Origin: Burkholderia cenocepacia | Lineage (GTDB): Bacteria > Pseudomonadota > Gammaproteobacteria > Burkholderiales > Burkholderiaceae | Direction of reading: 5' to 3' | Assembly: GCF_900446215.1 (NCBI RefSeq) | Contig: NZ_UAQZ01000003.1 | Span: 1 to 64,000 of the forward strand | DNA: 64,000 bases | Shown: positions 31,377 to 40,197 of the stretch, in pieces | How the letters are laid out: each line of letters opens with the position of its first letter | Position numbering within the stretch: the stretch's first letter is position 1 | The notes under the pieces: generated by a model | What the model was told of the DNA's origin: nothing | The model's database searches: none | What the model saw: the letters and a program-made list of their open reading frames with translations, nothing else | Made by a program: the position numbers and the translations under genes

Positions 31377-32714
31377 ATGACCGTATTCGACCTGAACCGC
31401 GGCGCGCTCGCGCCGGTCGCCGACGAAGTGGACGTCGTCGAGCTGCGCGTGACGGGCGCCATTCCGCGCGAACTCGACGGCACGTTGCTGCGCAACGGTC
31501 CGAACCCGCCGGGCGGCCGCTTCGACGGCAACGACATGCTGTCGTGGTGGCCGGAGGCCGCGATGCTGCATGCGATCGCGTTCGACGACGGCCGCGCGGC
31601 CGGCTACCGGAACCGCTGGGCGCGCACGCGGCGCTGGGCGGCCGTCCACGCGCCCGGGCAGGCGCCGCAGCTGCCCGACACCAATCCGAACGTGAACGTG
31701 CTGCAGCATGCGGGCGAACTGCTCGCGCTGGCCGAGGGCGGCGCGCCGCTCGCGATCACTGCCGCGCTCGATTCGTTCGGCGCGCCGACGCGGCACGCGG
31801 GCATCGACGGCGGGATGACCGCGCATCCGAAGGTCGACCCGGTGACCGGCGAGCTGATCCTGTTCCGTGCGGACTGGCGCGCACCCTGGCTGCGCTACGG
31901 CGTGATCGACGCGACGGGGGTGACGCGCGTCGACGTCGAGATCGAGCTGGGCGCGCCGGCGATGATGCACGACCTCGCGATCACCGAAACCCGCAGCCTG
32001 CTGCTCGACCTGAACGTCGGCTACGACTTCTCGCTGCTGCAGCACGGCCACCGGATGCCGCTGCGCTGGCACGACGACCGGCCCGCGCGCATCGGCGTGC
32101 TGCCGCGCCACGGCGGCGACGTGCGCTGGTTCGGCGTCGAGCCGTGCTTCATCCAGCACGTCGTGAACGCGTACGACTGCGACGCGTCGTGCCTCGTGCT
32201 CGACGCGGTGCGCTATCCATCGTTCCTGCGGCTCGACGCGCGCACGGGCCGCTTCGCCGACAACCCGGTCGGCGAGCTGTGGCGCTACGTGATCGATACC
32301 GCGAACGGGCTGATCGACGAAGGGCCGCTCGCCGACGGCGGCATCGAGCTGCCGCGCATCAACGAAAGCCGCACCGGGCGCGGCTACCGCTATCTGTACG
32401 CGGTCGAGCAGCCGAACAACGCGGAAATGCGCGGCGTGATGCGCTTCGACCACGCGCGCGGCACGACGACGCACTACGCGGTGCCGGCCGGCGACCAGAA
32501 CGGCGAGCCGGTGTTCGTGCCGCGCCCGGGCGGCGCCGACGAGGACGACGGCTGGCTGCTGGTGATGGTCTACCGCGCGGCGACGGATACGAGCGACGTC
32601 GTGATCCTCGATGCGCGCGCGATCGACGCGGGGCCGGTCGCGACCGTGCACCTGCCGCGTCGCGTGCCGGCCGGGTTCCACGGCGCGTGGGTGCCGCGCG
32701 AACGTCGAGCGTGA
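31377..32714 (+). CDS. Carotenoid cleavage oxygenase family protein
   Basis: A 445-residue Fe(II) dioxygenase of the RPE65/CCO seven-bladed propeller family. Four metal histidines are visible: H150 (MTAHPKVDP), H198 (MMHDLAIT), H261 (IQHVVNAYD) and H435 (GFHGAWVP). N-terminal ELDGTLLRNGPNPP is also diagnostic. Bacterial members cleave carotenoids or lignin-derived stilbenes (lignostilbene dioxygenase). No carotenoid pathway genes are here, so a plant-derived stilbene or phenolic is the more likely substrate. Co-transcribed with the DUF2239 gene. Confidence 0.92.
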   Translation: MTVFDLNRGALAPVADEVDVVELRVTGAIPRELDGTLLRNGPNPPGGRFDGNDMLSWWPEAAMLHAIAFDDGRAAGYRNRWARTRRWAAVHAPGQAPQLPDTNPNVNVLQHAGELLALAEGGAPLAITAALDSFGAPTRHAGIDGGMTAHPKVDPVTGELILFRADWRAPWLRYGVIDATGVTRVDVEIELGAPAMMHDLAITETRSLLLDLNVGYDFSLLQHGHRMPLRWHDDRPARIGVLPRHGGDVRWFGVEPCFIQHVVNAYDCDASCLVLDAVRYPSFLRLDARTGRFADNPVGELWRYVIDTANGLIDEGPLADGGIELPRINESRTGRGYRYLYAVEQPNNAEMRGVMRFDHARGTTTHYAVPAGDQNGEPVFVPRPGGADEDDGWLLVMVYRAATDTSDVVILDARAIDAGPVATVHLPRRVPAGFHGAWVPRERRA

Positions 32715-32727
32715 GCGGCGGCGCGCG

Positions 32728-33894
32728 TCACTGCGCGCGCAGCGCGTCGACGATCTTCAAGCGCGCGGCGCGCATCGCCGGCAGGAACCCGCCGACGAGC
32801 CCCATCACGAGCGAGAACACGAGCGTCTTCACGACGATCGCGGGCGTCAGCACGAAGCGGAACGACAGATCCGAGAAGGTCTGGAAGTTGGTCGTCGAGA
32901 ACGACGCGAACTGCATCAGCGACGCGCACGCGAGCCCCGCGACGCCGCCGACGAAGCCGAGCAGCAGCGCCTCCAGCAGGAACGCGGCGAGCACGCTGGT
33001 GCGCTTGAAGCCGAGCGCGCGCAGCGTGCCGATCTCGGCCACGCGGTTCGCGACCGACGCATACATCGTGATCATCGCGCCGATCATCGCGGCGATCGAG
33101 AAGATCGTCGACAGCGTGATGCCGAGGATGTTGATGAAGGTCGACAGCGCCTTCGACTGGTCGCCGTAGAAGGTCTGCTCGCGCTTCGCCTCGTCGGTCA
33201 GCCGCGGGTCGACGTCGATGTCGGCCTTGAAGCGCGCGAAGCCGTCCGCGCTCGGGATGCGCAGCACCATCGACGAATAGCTGGTGCGCCGGAACGACTG
33301 CATCAGCTGGTCGACGTCGCCCCAGATCTCCGAATCGAAGCCGCTGCCGCCCGCATCGAAGATGCCGACGATGGTCCAGTCGCGCTGCGCGAAATGCAGG
33401 CGGTCGCCGAGCTGCGTGCCGCTGAAGCCTTTCGCGATCGCGCTGCCGACGACGATCTCCGACGAGCCGGGCGCGAACGGGCGGCCGGCCACGAGCTTCA
33501 CGTGCGGACGCAGCGCGAGGCCGGCCGGCGATACGCCGCGGATCACGACGTTCGACGGCTTGCCGGTCGACGTCTTCACGAGCGAGATCAGCACCACGGC
33601 TTCCTTCGACACGAGCGGCCGGCCGTCGGGGCCGAGCGCGACGGCCGGATGCATCTCGAGCGCGTTGGCCTGCTGATGGTCGATCGAACTCTGGATCTCG
33701 GTCTCGGCGCCCTTGCGGATCACCACCGCGTTGTCCGGTTCGCCGGTCGACACGAGCGTTTTCGTGAGCCCCGCATCGAGCATCTGCACCGTCGCGAACA
33801 CGAAGATCACGAGCGCCATCCCGCCTGCGGTGAGCGCGGTGGTGAGGCGCCGGGTCCACAGGTTGCGCGCGATGTAGGTGAGCGGGATCGCCAT
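32728..33894 (-). CDS. ABC exporter permease, MacB/LolC-like (second)
   Basis: A 388-residue FtsX-like permease: one N-terminal helix (LTTALTAGGMALVIFVFATVQ), a large periplasmic MacB-PCD-like domain (about 45-260), then three C-terminal helices with the cytoplasmic segment SVANRVAEIGTLRALGFKR, the hallmark of MacB/LolE permeases. Last gene of a four-gene operon (adaptor, ATPase, permease, permease) with gaps of 5, 21 and 8 bases. Substrate unknown; the adaptor suggests efflux across the envelope. Confidence 0.88.
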   Translation of the reverse strand: MAIPLTYIARNLWTRRLTTALTAGGMALVIFVFATVQMLDAGLTKTLVSTGEPDNAVVIRKGAETEIQSSIDHQQANALEMHPAVALGPDGRPLVSKEAVVLISLVKTSTGKPSNVVIRGVSPAGLALRPHVKLVAGRPFAPGSSEIVVGSAIAKGFSGTQLGDRLHFAQRDWTIVGIFDAGGSGFDSEIWGDVDQLMQSFRRTSYSSMVLRIPSADGFARFKADIDVDPRLTDEAKREQTFYGDQSKALSTFINILGITLSTIFSIAAMIGAMITMYASVANRVAEIGTLRALGFKRTSVLAAFLLEALLLGFVGGVAGLACASLMQFASFSTTNFQTFSDLSFRFVLTPAIVVKTLVFSLVMGLVGGFLPAMRAARLKIVDALRAQ

Positions 33895-33902
33895 GCGCGC
33901 CT

Positions 33903-35057
33903 CTAGCCGATTGCCCGCAGGCCTTCGACGACGCGCACGCGCGCGGCCTGCCACGCCGGCACGAGCGCGGCCGCGAGGCCGACCGCGACCGAGCACGCGG
34001 CCTGCAGCACGATCGTCTCGGTCGACACCTTGAACACCGGGAAGATGCCGCCGGCCGCCTGCTTGAACAGGCTCGCGGCGGGCGGCGTCGCGAGGATGCC
34101 GAGCCCGCCGCCGGCCACCGCGATCACGACCGATTCGCCGAACACGATCAACGCGAGGAACCCGGGGCCGAAGCCGAGCGCCTTCAGCGTCGCGTATTCG
34201 GCCGTGCGCTCGCGGGCGCTCATCGCCATCGCGTTGGCCATCACGGCCATGATGATCAGGATCACCACGTACGACACCAGGCGGATCGCCGCGATGATCT
34301 GGTTCGACATCGCGACGAAGCCGAGCTGAAACGCCTGCTCGGTCTCGGTCAACGTCTCGGCGAGCGAGTTCTTGAACACCGCGTCGACGTTGCGCGCGAT
34401 CGACGCGCCGTCGTCGGGGTTCGCGACGCCGAGCACGAACACGCCGACCTGGTCGGCCTGCTTCGGCGTGCGCTTGCGCACCGTCTCGTTCAGGTAATCC
34501 CAGTGGAACACCAGCTGGCGCGTGATCGTCGAATCGTCGCGGCCGTCGAGAATGCCGCGCACGACGAAATCCCACGTGCCCGGATAGATCGTGCCCTTCA
34601 GCGGAATCACGTCGCCGACCTTGAAGCCGAACTGCGTCGCGAGCTGGCGGCCGACGAGGCAGCCGCGGCGGTCGCGGTCGTAGTCGGCGCGCTGCTGCGC
34701 CGGCAGGATGAATTCCGGGTACAGGTCGAGATAGTTCTCCGACACCGCGAAGCTCGCGAAGAAGTTCTTCGGGTCGCGATAGATGCCGCCGAACCAGTTC
34801 GAGCGGACCACGGCCGTCACGCCGTCGACGCCGCGAATGCGGTTCTCGTAGCTGACCGGCAGCGGAAACACCAGCGAGATCGCGTTGCGCGTGACGAGCC
34901 GCCCGCTGGACGCCGCCGCCGCGCCCGCGTACCACGCGTCGACGACGGTGTGCAGCAGCCCGAACGCGAGCACCGCGATCGTGAGCCCGAGCACGGTCAA
35001 GAGCGTGCGCAGCCGGTGCCGCAGCGCGTTGCGCGCGATCAGCTTCAGCACGTACAT
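33903..35057 (-). CDS. ABC exporter permease, MacB/LolC-like (first)
   Basis: A 384-residue FtsX-like permease, paralogous to the next gene: N-terminal RNALRHRLRTLLTVLGLTIA, a periplasmic domain, and three C-terminal helices with MSARERTAEYATLKALGFGP. Two unlike permeases would form a heterodimer on a MacB-like ATPase, as in LolCE. Overlaps nothing; it is 8 bases before the second permease. Confidence 0.88.
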   Translation of the reverse strand: MYVLKLIARNALRHRLRTLLTVLGLTIAVLAFGLLHTVVDAWYAGAAAASSGRLVTRNAISLVFPLPVSYENRIRGVDGVTAVVRSNWFGGIYRDPKNFFASFAVSENYLDLYPEFILPAQQRADYDRDRRGCLVGRQLATQFGFKVGDVIPLKGTIYPGTWDFVVRGILDGRDDSTITRQLVFHWDYLNETVRKRTPKQADQVGVFVLGVANPDDGASIARNVDAVFKNSLAETLTETEQAFQLGFVAMSNQIIAAIRLVSYVVILIIMAVMANAMAMSARERTAEYATLKALGFGPGFLALIVFGESVVIAVAGGGLGILATPPAASLFKQAAGGIFPVFKVSTETIVLQAACSVAVGLAAALVPAWQAARVRVVEGLRAIG

Positions 35058-35078
35058 CGCGCGCGCTCCCGCCGCCGG

Positions 35079-35777
35079 TCAGCCGGCGTGCCCATCGATC
35101 AGCTCCCCTTTTTCCAGATGGACGAGCGAGCGCGCGGCGCCGGCCGCATGCGCGTCGTGCGTCACCATGATGATCGTCTTGCCGAGTTCGGCGTTCATCC
35201 GCTGCAGCATCGCGAGGACGTCGGTGGCCGACGCGCGGTCGAGGTCGCCGGTCGGCTCGTCGGCGACGATCAGCACCGGATCCGTGATCAGCGCGCGCGC
35301 GATCGCGACGCGCTGCTGTTGGCCGCCCGACAGCTCGGACGGGTAATGGCTCGTGCGGTCGCCGAGATTCACCATGTCGAGCACCAGCTCGACGCGTTCG
35401 CGCCGCTCGCGGCGCGACAGGTGCGTGAGCATCAGCGGCAGCTCGACGTTCTCGAACGCGGTGAGCACGGGCATCAGGTTGTAGAACTGGAAGATGAAGC
35501 CGACGTTCGCCGCGCGCCATTCGGCCAGTTGCGCCTCGGCGAGTTGCGAGATGTCGAGGCCGCCGACGCGCAGCTCGCCGCTGTCCGGCCGGTCGATGCC
35601 GGCCACGAGGTTCAGCAGCGTGCTCTTGCCGGAGCCCGACGGCCCCATCAGCGCGACGAAATCGCCTTCGCCGATGTCGAGCGTGATGTCGGTCAGCACC
35701 GGCACGATCTGGTTGCCGCGCCGGTACGACTTCGCGACGTGGCTGAGCTCGACGAGGGGCGGCGGGGCGTCGTTCAC
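35079..35777 (-). CDS. ABC transporter ATP-binding protein, MacB/LolD-like
   Basis: A 232-residue ATPase: Walker A GPSGSGKS, Q loop FIFQFYNLMP, signature LSGGQQQR, Walker B LIVADEPTGDLD and switch VTHD. The FNLMP-like and PTGDLD variants place it in the MacB/LolD/FtsE group that drives mechanotransmission rather than membrane transport. Start GTG 35777, five bases after the adaptor stop; no ATG fits the N terminus. Confidence 0.93.
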   Translation of the reverse strand: MNDAPPPLVELSHVAKSYRRGNQIVPVLTDITLDIGEGDFVALMGPSGSGKSTLLNLVAGIDRPDSGELRVGGLDISQLAEAQLAEWRAANVGFIFQFYNLMPVLTAFENVELPLMLTHLSRRERRERVELVLDMVNLGDRTSHYPSELSGGQQQRVAIARALITDPVLIVADEPTGDLDRASATDVLAMLQRMNAELGKTIIMVTHDAHAAGAARSLVHLEKGELIDGHAG

Positions 35778-35782
35778 GCGCG

Positions 35783-36988
35783 CTACTTCTTCGCGACGGT
35801 CACTTTCGCGCCGTCCTTCAGCTTCGCGTCCGGCGCGAGCACGACCGTGTCGCCCGGTTTCACGCCGCGAACCGCGACCAGCTCGCCGATCCGCATGCCG
35901 CGCGTCACGGCCACCGCGTGCGCGCTGTCGTCCTTCACGACGAACACGGCCGGCCGGCCGTCGCGCTCGACCACCGCGCTCGCCTGCACGGCCGTCACCG
36001 GCTGCCGGTCCTGCGGCGTCGCGGGTTTCGACAGGAATGCGATCTTCGCGCTCATGTCGGGCAGCACGCGCTCGTCGCGGTCGACGAAGCGCACCTTCAC
36101 GAGCACGGTGGCCTTCGAGCGGTCGACGGTCGGCACGATGCGCGACACGCGGCCCGCGAAGCGCATGTCCGGCAGCGCGTCGAGCTGGATCTCGCACGGC
36201 TGCTCGGCGCGGATTTTCGCGATGTTCGATTCGGCGACGTCGGCCTCGACCTCGAGCGTGTCCATGTCGGCGATCGTCACGACCGCGCCCTTGCTGTCCG
36301 ACGCGGACGAGAACGGCGTGATGTTGTCGCCGACGTTCGCATGCTTCGCGAGCACGATGCCGTCGAACGGCGCGCGGATCACCGTCTGGTCGACCGCGAC
36401 CTGCGCGGCCTGCGCGTTCGCTTCGGCCGACACGATCGCGGCCTGGTCGCTGGCGAGCGTCGCGCGCGCCTTGTTCACGCGGGCCGTGTCGGTGTCGAGC
36501 TGCGCGGCCGGCACCGCGCCCTTCGGCGCGAGCGCGGACGTGCGGCGCAATGCGATCTCGGCGTCCTTCAGTTCGGCCTGCGCGACGCCGAAGTTCGCGC
36601 GGGACACCTGCACCTGCGCGCGCGCCTGCGCAAGCGACGCTTGCACGTCGTTGCTTTCGAGCCGCGCGATGATCTCGTCCTTCTTCACGCGTGTGCCTTC
36701 GAGCACGCCGAGCCATTCGACGCGGCCCTGGCCCTTCGACGCGACCGCGGCCTTGCGCTGCGGCACGACGTAACCGGTCGCATTGAGTTGCGTGTCGTTC
36801 TGGTACGGGTAGGCGGACGTGACGGAGGTGGTGTCGACGGTCGGCCGGCCGGTGAGGGCGAGGCCGGCGACGATCGCGACGACGATCAGCGCGGCGGCGA
36901 CCGCATAGCGCGCCCAGCGGCGCCGGCGCGGCACCGGGGCGATCGGACGCCGGTCGATTTTCAGTTTGTCCAGATTGTGGTCGGGCAA
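35783..36988 (-). CDS. Periplasmic adaptor (HlyD/MacA-like membrane fusion protein)
   Basis: A 401-residue protein: cytoplasmic tail, one helix (YAVAAALIVVAIVAGLAL, about 27-45), lipoyl-like half motifs (GRVEWLGVLEGTRVKKDEII and TVIRAPFDGIVLAKHANVGD), an Ala/Gln-rich coiled coil hairpin between them, and beta-barrel and membrane-proximal domains after. Start TTG 36988 has GAGG upstream; no ATG exists at the right place. Heads the operon with the ATPase and two permeases, suggesting a MacAB-like tripartite exporter that needs a TolC protein encoded elsewhere. Confidence 0.9.
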   Translation of the reverse strand: MPDHNLDKLKIDRRPIAPVPRRRRWARYAVAAALIVVAIVAGLALTGRPTVDTTSVTSAYPYQNDTQLNATGYVVPQRKAAVASKGQGRVEWLGVLEGTRVKKDEIIARLESNDVQASLAQARAQVQVSRANFGVAQAELKDAEIALRRTSALAPKGAVPAAQLDTDTARVNKARATLASDQAAIVSAEANAQAAQVAVDQTVIRAPFDGIVLAKHANVGDNITPFSSASDSKGAVVTIADMDTLEVEADVAESNIAKIRAEQPCEIQLDALPDMRFAGRVSRIVPTVDRSKATVLVKVRFVDRDERVLPDMSAKIAFLSKPATPQDRQPVTAVQASAVVERDGRPAVFVVKDDSAHAVAVTRGMRIGELVAVRGVKPGDTVVLAPDAKLKDGAKVTVAKK

Positions 36989-37346
36989 TTTGAGCGCCTC
37001 GAGACGGCGGGGGTCGTGTGACCGGCCGCGATCCGGTTTCCGGGAAAGGGACGGATGGACGCCAGTATAAGCGTCGCTCCGGCGCCGCGCGAGCCGGTTT
37101 GCGGCGCCGTGCGGCGGCGGCCCGTCGGGCCGGCCGGCGCCGGCCGACGAGCGCCCCCCCGGGGAAACCCGAGGACGCAAGCAACGTGTCAACTTGCCGC
37201 GAAGGCGGTGCGTTATAGAACCAGTGCGTCAGGTTTTGTCGCGACGGCACGGCGCAAGCCGGCCATGCGGCCTGGGGCTCCGATGCGAATGCCTCGCATC
37301 TTTAATTACCGGTACGTTTGATTTTTTCTCCGCTAAAGGAAGAACA
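36989..37346. other. Intergenic region between divergent exporter and small secreted protein genes
   Basis: About 360 bases of GC-rich sequence with a C/G homopolymer-like run near 37150. No gene is credible. The last 50 bases before 37347 are AT-rich and probably hold the promoter of the secreted-protein gene. Confidence 0.45.
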
Positions 37347-37580
37347 ATGAAGAAGACGCTCGCTTCGATCATCGCCGCAGCATTCGCTCTCGCATCGGTT
37401 TCGGCATTCGCACAGGCGTCCGCGCCGGCAGCCGACACGTCGGCCGCCGCTCCGGCACCGGCCAAGAAGGATCACAGCAAGCCGAAGCACCAGCTGAAGC
37501 ACCACGGTTCGAAGAAGGGCCAGGCGAAGGCTGCAGCCGCATCGGCCGCCGGCACGAACGACGCAGGCACGCAGAACTAA
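37347..37580 (+). CDS. Small secreted Ala/Lys/His-rich protein
   Basis: A 77-residue protein: signal peptide to about residue 23 (LASIIAAAFALASVSAFAQA), then a low-complexity Ala/Pro/Lys/His mature chain (KKDHSKPKHQLKHHGSKKGQ). AAAGGAAGA precedes the ATG and a strong terminator follows, so it is a single-gene unit. It resembles acid-shock (Asr-like) and other small basic periplasmic proteins in composition only. Confidence 0.8.
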   Translation: MKKTLASIIAAAFALASVSAFAQASAPAADTSAAAPAPAKKDHSKPKHQLKHHGSKKGQAKAAAASAAGTNDAGTQN

Positions 37581-37626
37581 GCGGTTCTGCCGCCACGGCC
37601 GGCGTTGCCGGCCATCGGTCGGCCAG

Positions 37627-37657
37627 CCCCGCATGCTTCGGCATGCGGGGTTTTGTT
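37627..37657 (+). terminator. Terminator of the small secreted protein gene
   Basis: CCCCGCATGC-TTCG-GCATGCGGGG, a perfect 10-bp stem with a UUCG tetraloop, followed by TTTTGTTTTTT. Confidence 0.92.
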
Positions 37658-37660
37658 TTT

Positions 37661-38431
37661 TCAGGCACCGGATTCACCCGGTTCGTCGGCCCGGACGGGC
37701 GGCGGCGCGCGCATCGCGTCGACCACCGCGCGCATGCGCCGCCAGTGCGAGCCTTCCCAGAACACGCGCCGGCACACGTCGCACGCGGCGAAGCGCCGGT
37801 GCCGCAGCCGGACGCCGGCCGGCACGCGCGGCGCGGCGGCGGCTGCATCGAGCGGATGCAGCGGCGCGTTGCAGCGCAGGCACAGCCGGAACGGTCGCAT
37901 GTGCGGCGCGAGATCGAGCCGCTCGAACAGCTCGTGCAACTGGTCGGCCGGCCGCTGCGCATGCAGGTAGCAGCCGCGCACGACCGCACGCCGCTTGAGC
38001 AGCTCGCGGTCGCGCGTCAGCACGATCCGGTTCTCCCGCTCGGCGAGCGCCGCGAGTTCGTCGTCGCGGTAGTGGTTGTCGTAGCAGGTGTCGAACCCGG
38101 CGAGGCGCAGCAGTTGCGCGAGGCCGCCGAGATGCGCGTCGGCGACGAAGCGCCATGCCGCCGGTGGCGGCCCCGTTGCACCGTTGGCCGCCGGCCCGGC
38201 GCGTTCGGGCAGGACTTCGACACGGTCGCCGTCGTCGAGCGGCCGGTCGAGTGCGGCCGGCGCGTCGTTCACGTACAGCCGGCCGATTTCGGTGTGCGGG
38301 ACGCCGAGCGCCTCGATCGCATGCTTGACCGTCGCGTCGCGGGCGCATGCGTGCGCGAACGCCCGGTCGCGCTGCGGGCGCGCGAGAAAGGCGTTCAGTT
38401 CGCCGTGAAAGCGGAAGGTCGCGGTCGCCAT
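37661..38431 (-). CDS. Mut7-C RNase-like protein with N-terminal ubiquitin-like domain
   Basis: A 256-residue protein. Residues 1-80 are a ThiS/MoaD-like ubiquitin domain (ATFRFHGELNAFLA...RLYVNDAPAALDRPLDDGD). Residues about 90-245 are the Mut7-C PIN-like domain: FVADAHLGGLAQLLRLAGFD, RIVLTRDRELLKR, ending in a zinc ribbon with CLRC and CDVC. Predicted to be an RNA-processing nuclease; biochemical evidence for the family is thin. Stands alone between a terminator and a divergent gene. Confidence 0.88.
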   Translation of the reverse strand: MATATFRFHGELNAFLARPQRDRAFAHACARDATVKHAIEALGVPHTEIGRLYVNDAPAALDRPLDDGDRVEVLPERAGPAANGATGPPPAAWRFVADAHLGGLAQLLRLAGFDTCYDNHYRDDELAALAERENRIVLTRDRELLKRRAVVRGCYLHAQRPADQLHELFERLDLAPHMRPFRLCLRCNAPLHPLDAAAAAPRVPAGVRLRHRRFAACDVCRRVFWEGSHWRRMRAVVDAMRAPPPVRADEPGESGA

Positions 38432-38527
38432 CCGTGCAGTATCGCACCGCGCCCGGCCGGCGGCAGGCGCTGCAGACCGCCGGCATCTGTGTTTAACTCG
38501 CGGCTTCACGGAGCGAAGGAGCAGGAC

Positions 38528-39397
38528 ATGGATCTCGGGTTTATCGGGCTGGGCGAAATGGGGCAGGCGATCGCGACGAACCTGCTGAAGGCGGGTCACA
38601 CGGTGCGGGTCTGGAACCGGTCGCGCGAGCGGGCCGAGCCGCTCGCGGCATTCGGCGCGCAGATCGTCGACACGCCGGCCGACGCGTTTCGCGGCGACGC
38701 CGTGTTCTCGATGCTCGGCGACGATGCGGCCGCGCGCGCGGTGTTCGACGATGCGCTGCTGGCCCAGGCGCCCCGTGGGCTGATCCACGTGAACATGGCG
38801 ACCGTGTCGGTCGCGCTCGCCGAATCGCTCGCGCACGCGCATGCGTCGCGCGGCATCGACTATGTCGCCGCGCCGGTGATGGGCCGGCCCGACGTCGCGG
38901 CCGCCGCGCGCCTGACCATCATGGCCGGCGGCCCGGCCGAGGCGATCGACCGCGTGCAGCCGCTGTTCGACGCGATCGGCCAGAAGACCTGGCGCTTCGG
39001 CTCGCTGCCGCAGCACGCGAACGTCGCGAAGATCGCCGCGAACTTCACGCTCGCGTCGGCGATCGAGACGCTCGGCGAGGCGTCCGCGCTGCTCGGCGCG
39101 CACGGCGTCGCGATGCGCGATTTCCTCGACGTGATCACCAGCAGCGTGTTTCCGGGGCCTGTCTACGAAGGCTACGGCGCGATGATCGCCGAGCGGCGCT
39201 ACGAGCCCGCGCGCTTCAAGGCGCGGCTCGGGCTGAAGGATGTCCGCCTCGCGCTGGAGGCGGGCGACGCGACGTCGGTGCCGCTGCCGGTGGCGAGCGT
39301 CGTGCGCGACAGCCTGCTCGACGCGCTCGCGCACGGCGGCGGCGACCAGGACTTCGCGGTGCTCGGCGAGGCCGCGCTGCGCCGCGCTGGCCGCTGA
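38528..39397 (+). CDS. 3-hydroxyisobutyrate-dehydrogenase-like NAD(P)-dependent oxidoreductase
   Basis: A 289-residue beta-hydroxyacid dehydrogenase: N-terminal Rossmann motif GFIGLGEMGQAIATNLLKAGH, catalytic-lysine region HANVAKIAANFTLASAIETL, substrate loop PVMGRPDVAAAARL. It reduces or oxidises small 2- or 3-hydroxyacids (glyoxylate/succinic semialdehyde reductase type is also possible). Start ATG 38528 after GAAGGAGCAGG. No metabolic neighbours identify the substrate. Confidence 0.9.
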   Translation: MDLGFIGLGEMGQAIATNLLKAGHTVRVWNRSRERAEPLAAFGAQIVDTPADAFRGDAVFSMLGDDAAARAVFDDALLAQAPRGLIHVNMATVSVALAESLAHAHASRGIDYVAAPVMGRPDVAAAARLTIMAGGPAEAIDRVQPLFDAIGQKTWRFGSLPQHANVAKIAANFTLASAIETLGEASALLGAHGVAMRDFLDVITSSVFPGPVYEGYGAMIAERRYEPARFKARLGLKDVRLALEAGDATSVPLPVASVVRDSLLDALAHGGGDQDFAVLGEAALRRAGR

Positions 39398-39470
39398 CCC
39401 GCGACAGAAGCGCGACCCGCACGGCATAATCGGCGGTTCGTTTCCCCCTACATTTGAGGCAGAGGCAGTC

Positions 39471-40106
39471 ATGAACTTGCATACGTGGTGGCTTTTCGTG
39501 GCGACGGTGTTCGTCGTGTCGGCGATTCCGGGCCCGAACATGCTGCTCGTGATGACGCACGGCGCGCGGCACGGGCTGCGGCGCTCGTCCGCGACGATGG
39601 CCGGCTGCCTGAGCGCGCTGGTGCTGATGCTCGCGGTATCCGCGGCGGGCCTCGGCGCGGTGCTCGAGGCATGGCCGGCGATGTTCAATGGGTTGCGCTT
39701 CGCGGGCGCGGCCTACCTGATCTATCTCGGCGTGAAGGCATGGCGCGCCCGCGTGGACGACACGCCGGCGGCCGACGTCGATGCCGTGTCGCACGGGGCG
39801 TCGGCGTCGCGCGCGGTGCTGTTCCGCAATGGCTTCCTGGTCGCGGGCAGCAACCCGAAGGCGATCCTGTTCGCGGCCGCGCTGCTGCCGCAGTTCATCA
39901 ACGCGGCCGAGCCGACGCTGCCGCAGTTCGGCATCCTCGTCGTCACGTTCGCGGTGATCGAGGTGAGCTGGTATCTCGTCTACGCGTCGTTCGGCACGCG
40001 CATCGGCGCCACGTTGAAGAGCCAGAGCGTCGCCAAGGTGTTCAACCGGCTGACGGGCGGGCTGTTCGTCGGCTTCGGCGCGATGATGGCGCTGGTCCGT
40101 CACTGA
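39471..40106 (+). CDS. LysE family translocator (RhtB-like amino-acid exporter)
   Basis: A 211-residue inner-membrane exporter with about six helices. The N terminus VSAIPGPNMLLVMTHGARHG carries the PGPN motif of RhtB/LysE proteins, and GSNPKAILFAAALLPQFI the second conserved loop (NPK). These export homoserine, threonine, lysine or other small metabolites. 73 bases after the dehydrogenase gene, possibly co-transcribed. A terminator follows. Confidence 0.92.
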   Translation: MNLHTWWLFVATVFVVSAIPGPNMLLVMTHGARHGLRRSSATMAGCLSALVLMLAVSAAGLGAVLEAWPAMFNGLRFAGAAYLIYLGVKAWRARVDDTPAADVDAVSHGASASRAVLFRNGFLVAGSNPKAILFAAALLPQFINAAEPTLPQFGILVVTFAVIEVSWYLVYASFGTRIGATLKSQSVAKVFNRLTGGLFVGFGAMMALVRH

Positions 40107-40127
40107 TTCCCGGCCGGCTCCGGCGTA

Positions 40128-40172
40128 CCGAACGCCCCGTCCCTTGCAAGAGGGCGGGGCGTTCGGCTTTTG
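40128..40172. terminator. Terminator hairpin between convergent lysE-like and MFS genes
   Basis: CCGAACGCCCC (from 40128) pairs with GGGGCGTTCGG, with further pairing inside, followed by CTTTT. It can serve both strands. Confidence 0.75.
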
Positions 40173-40197
40173 GAAGCCGCTTCACCGCGTTGCCTGC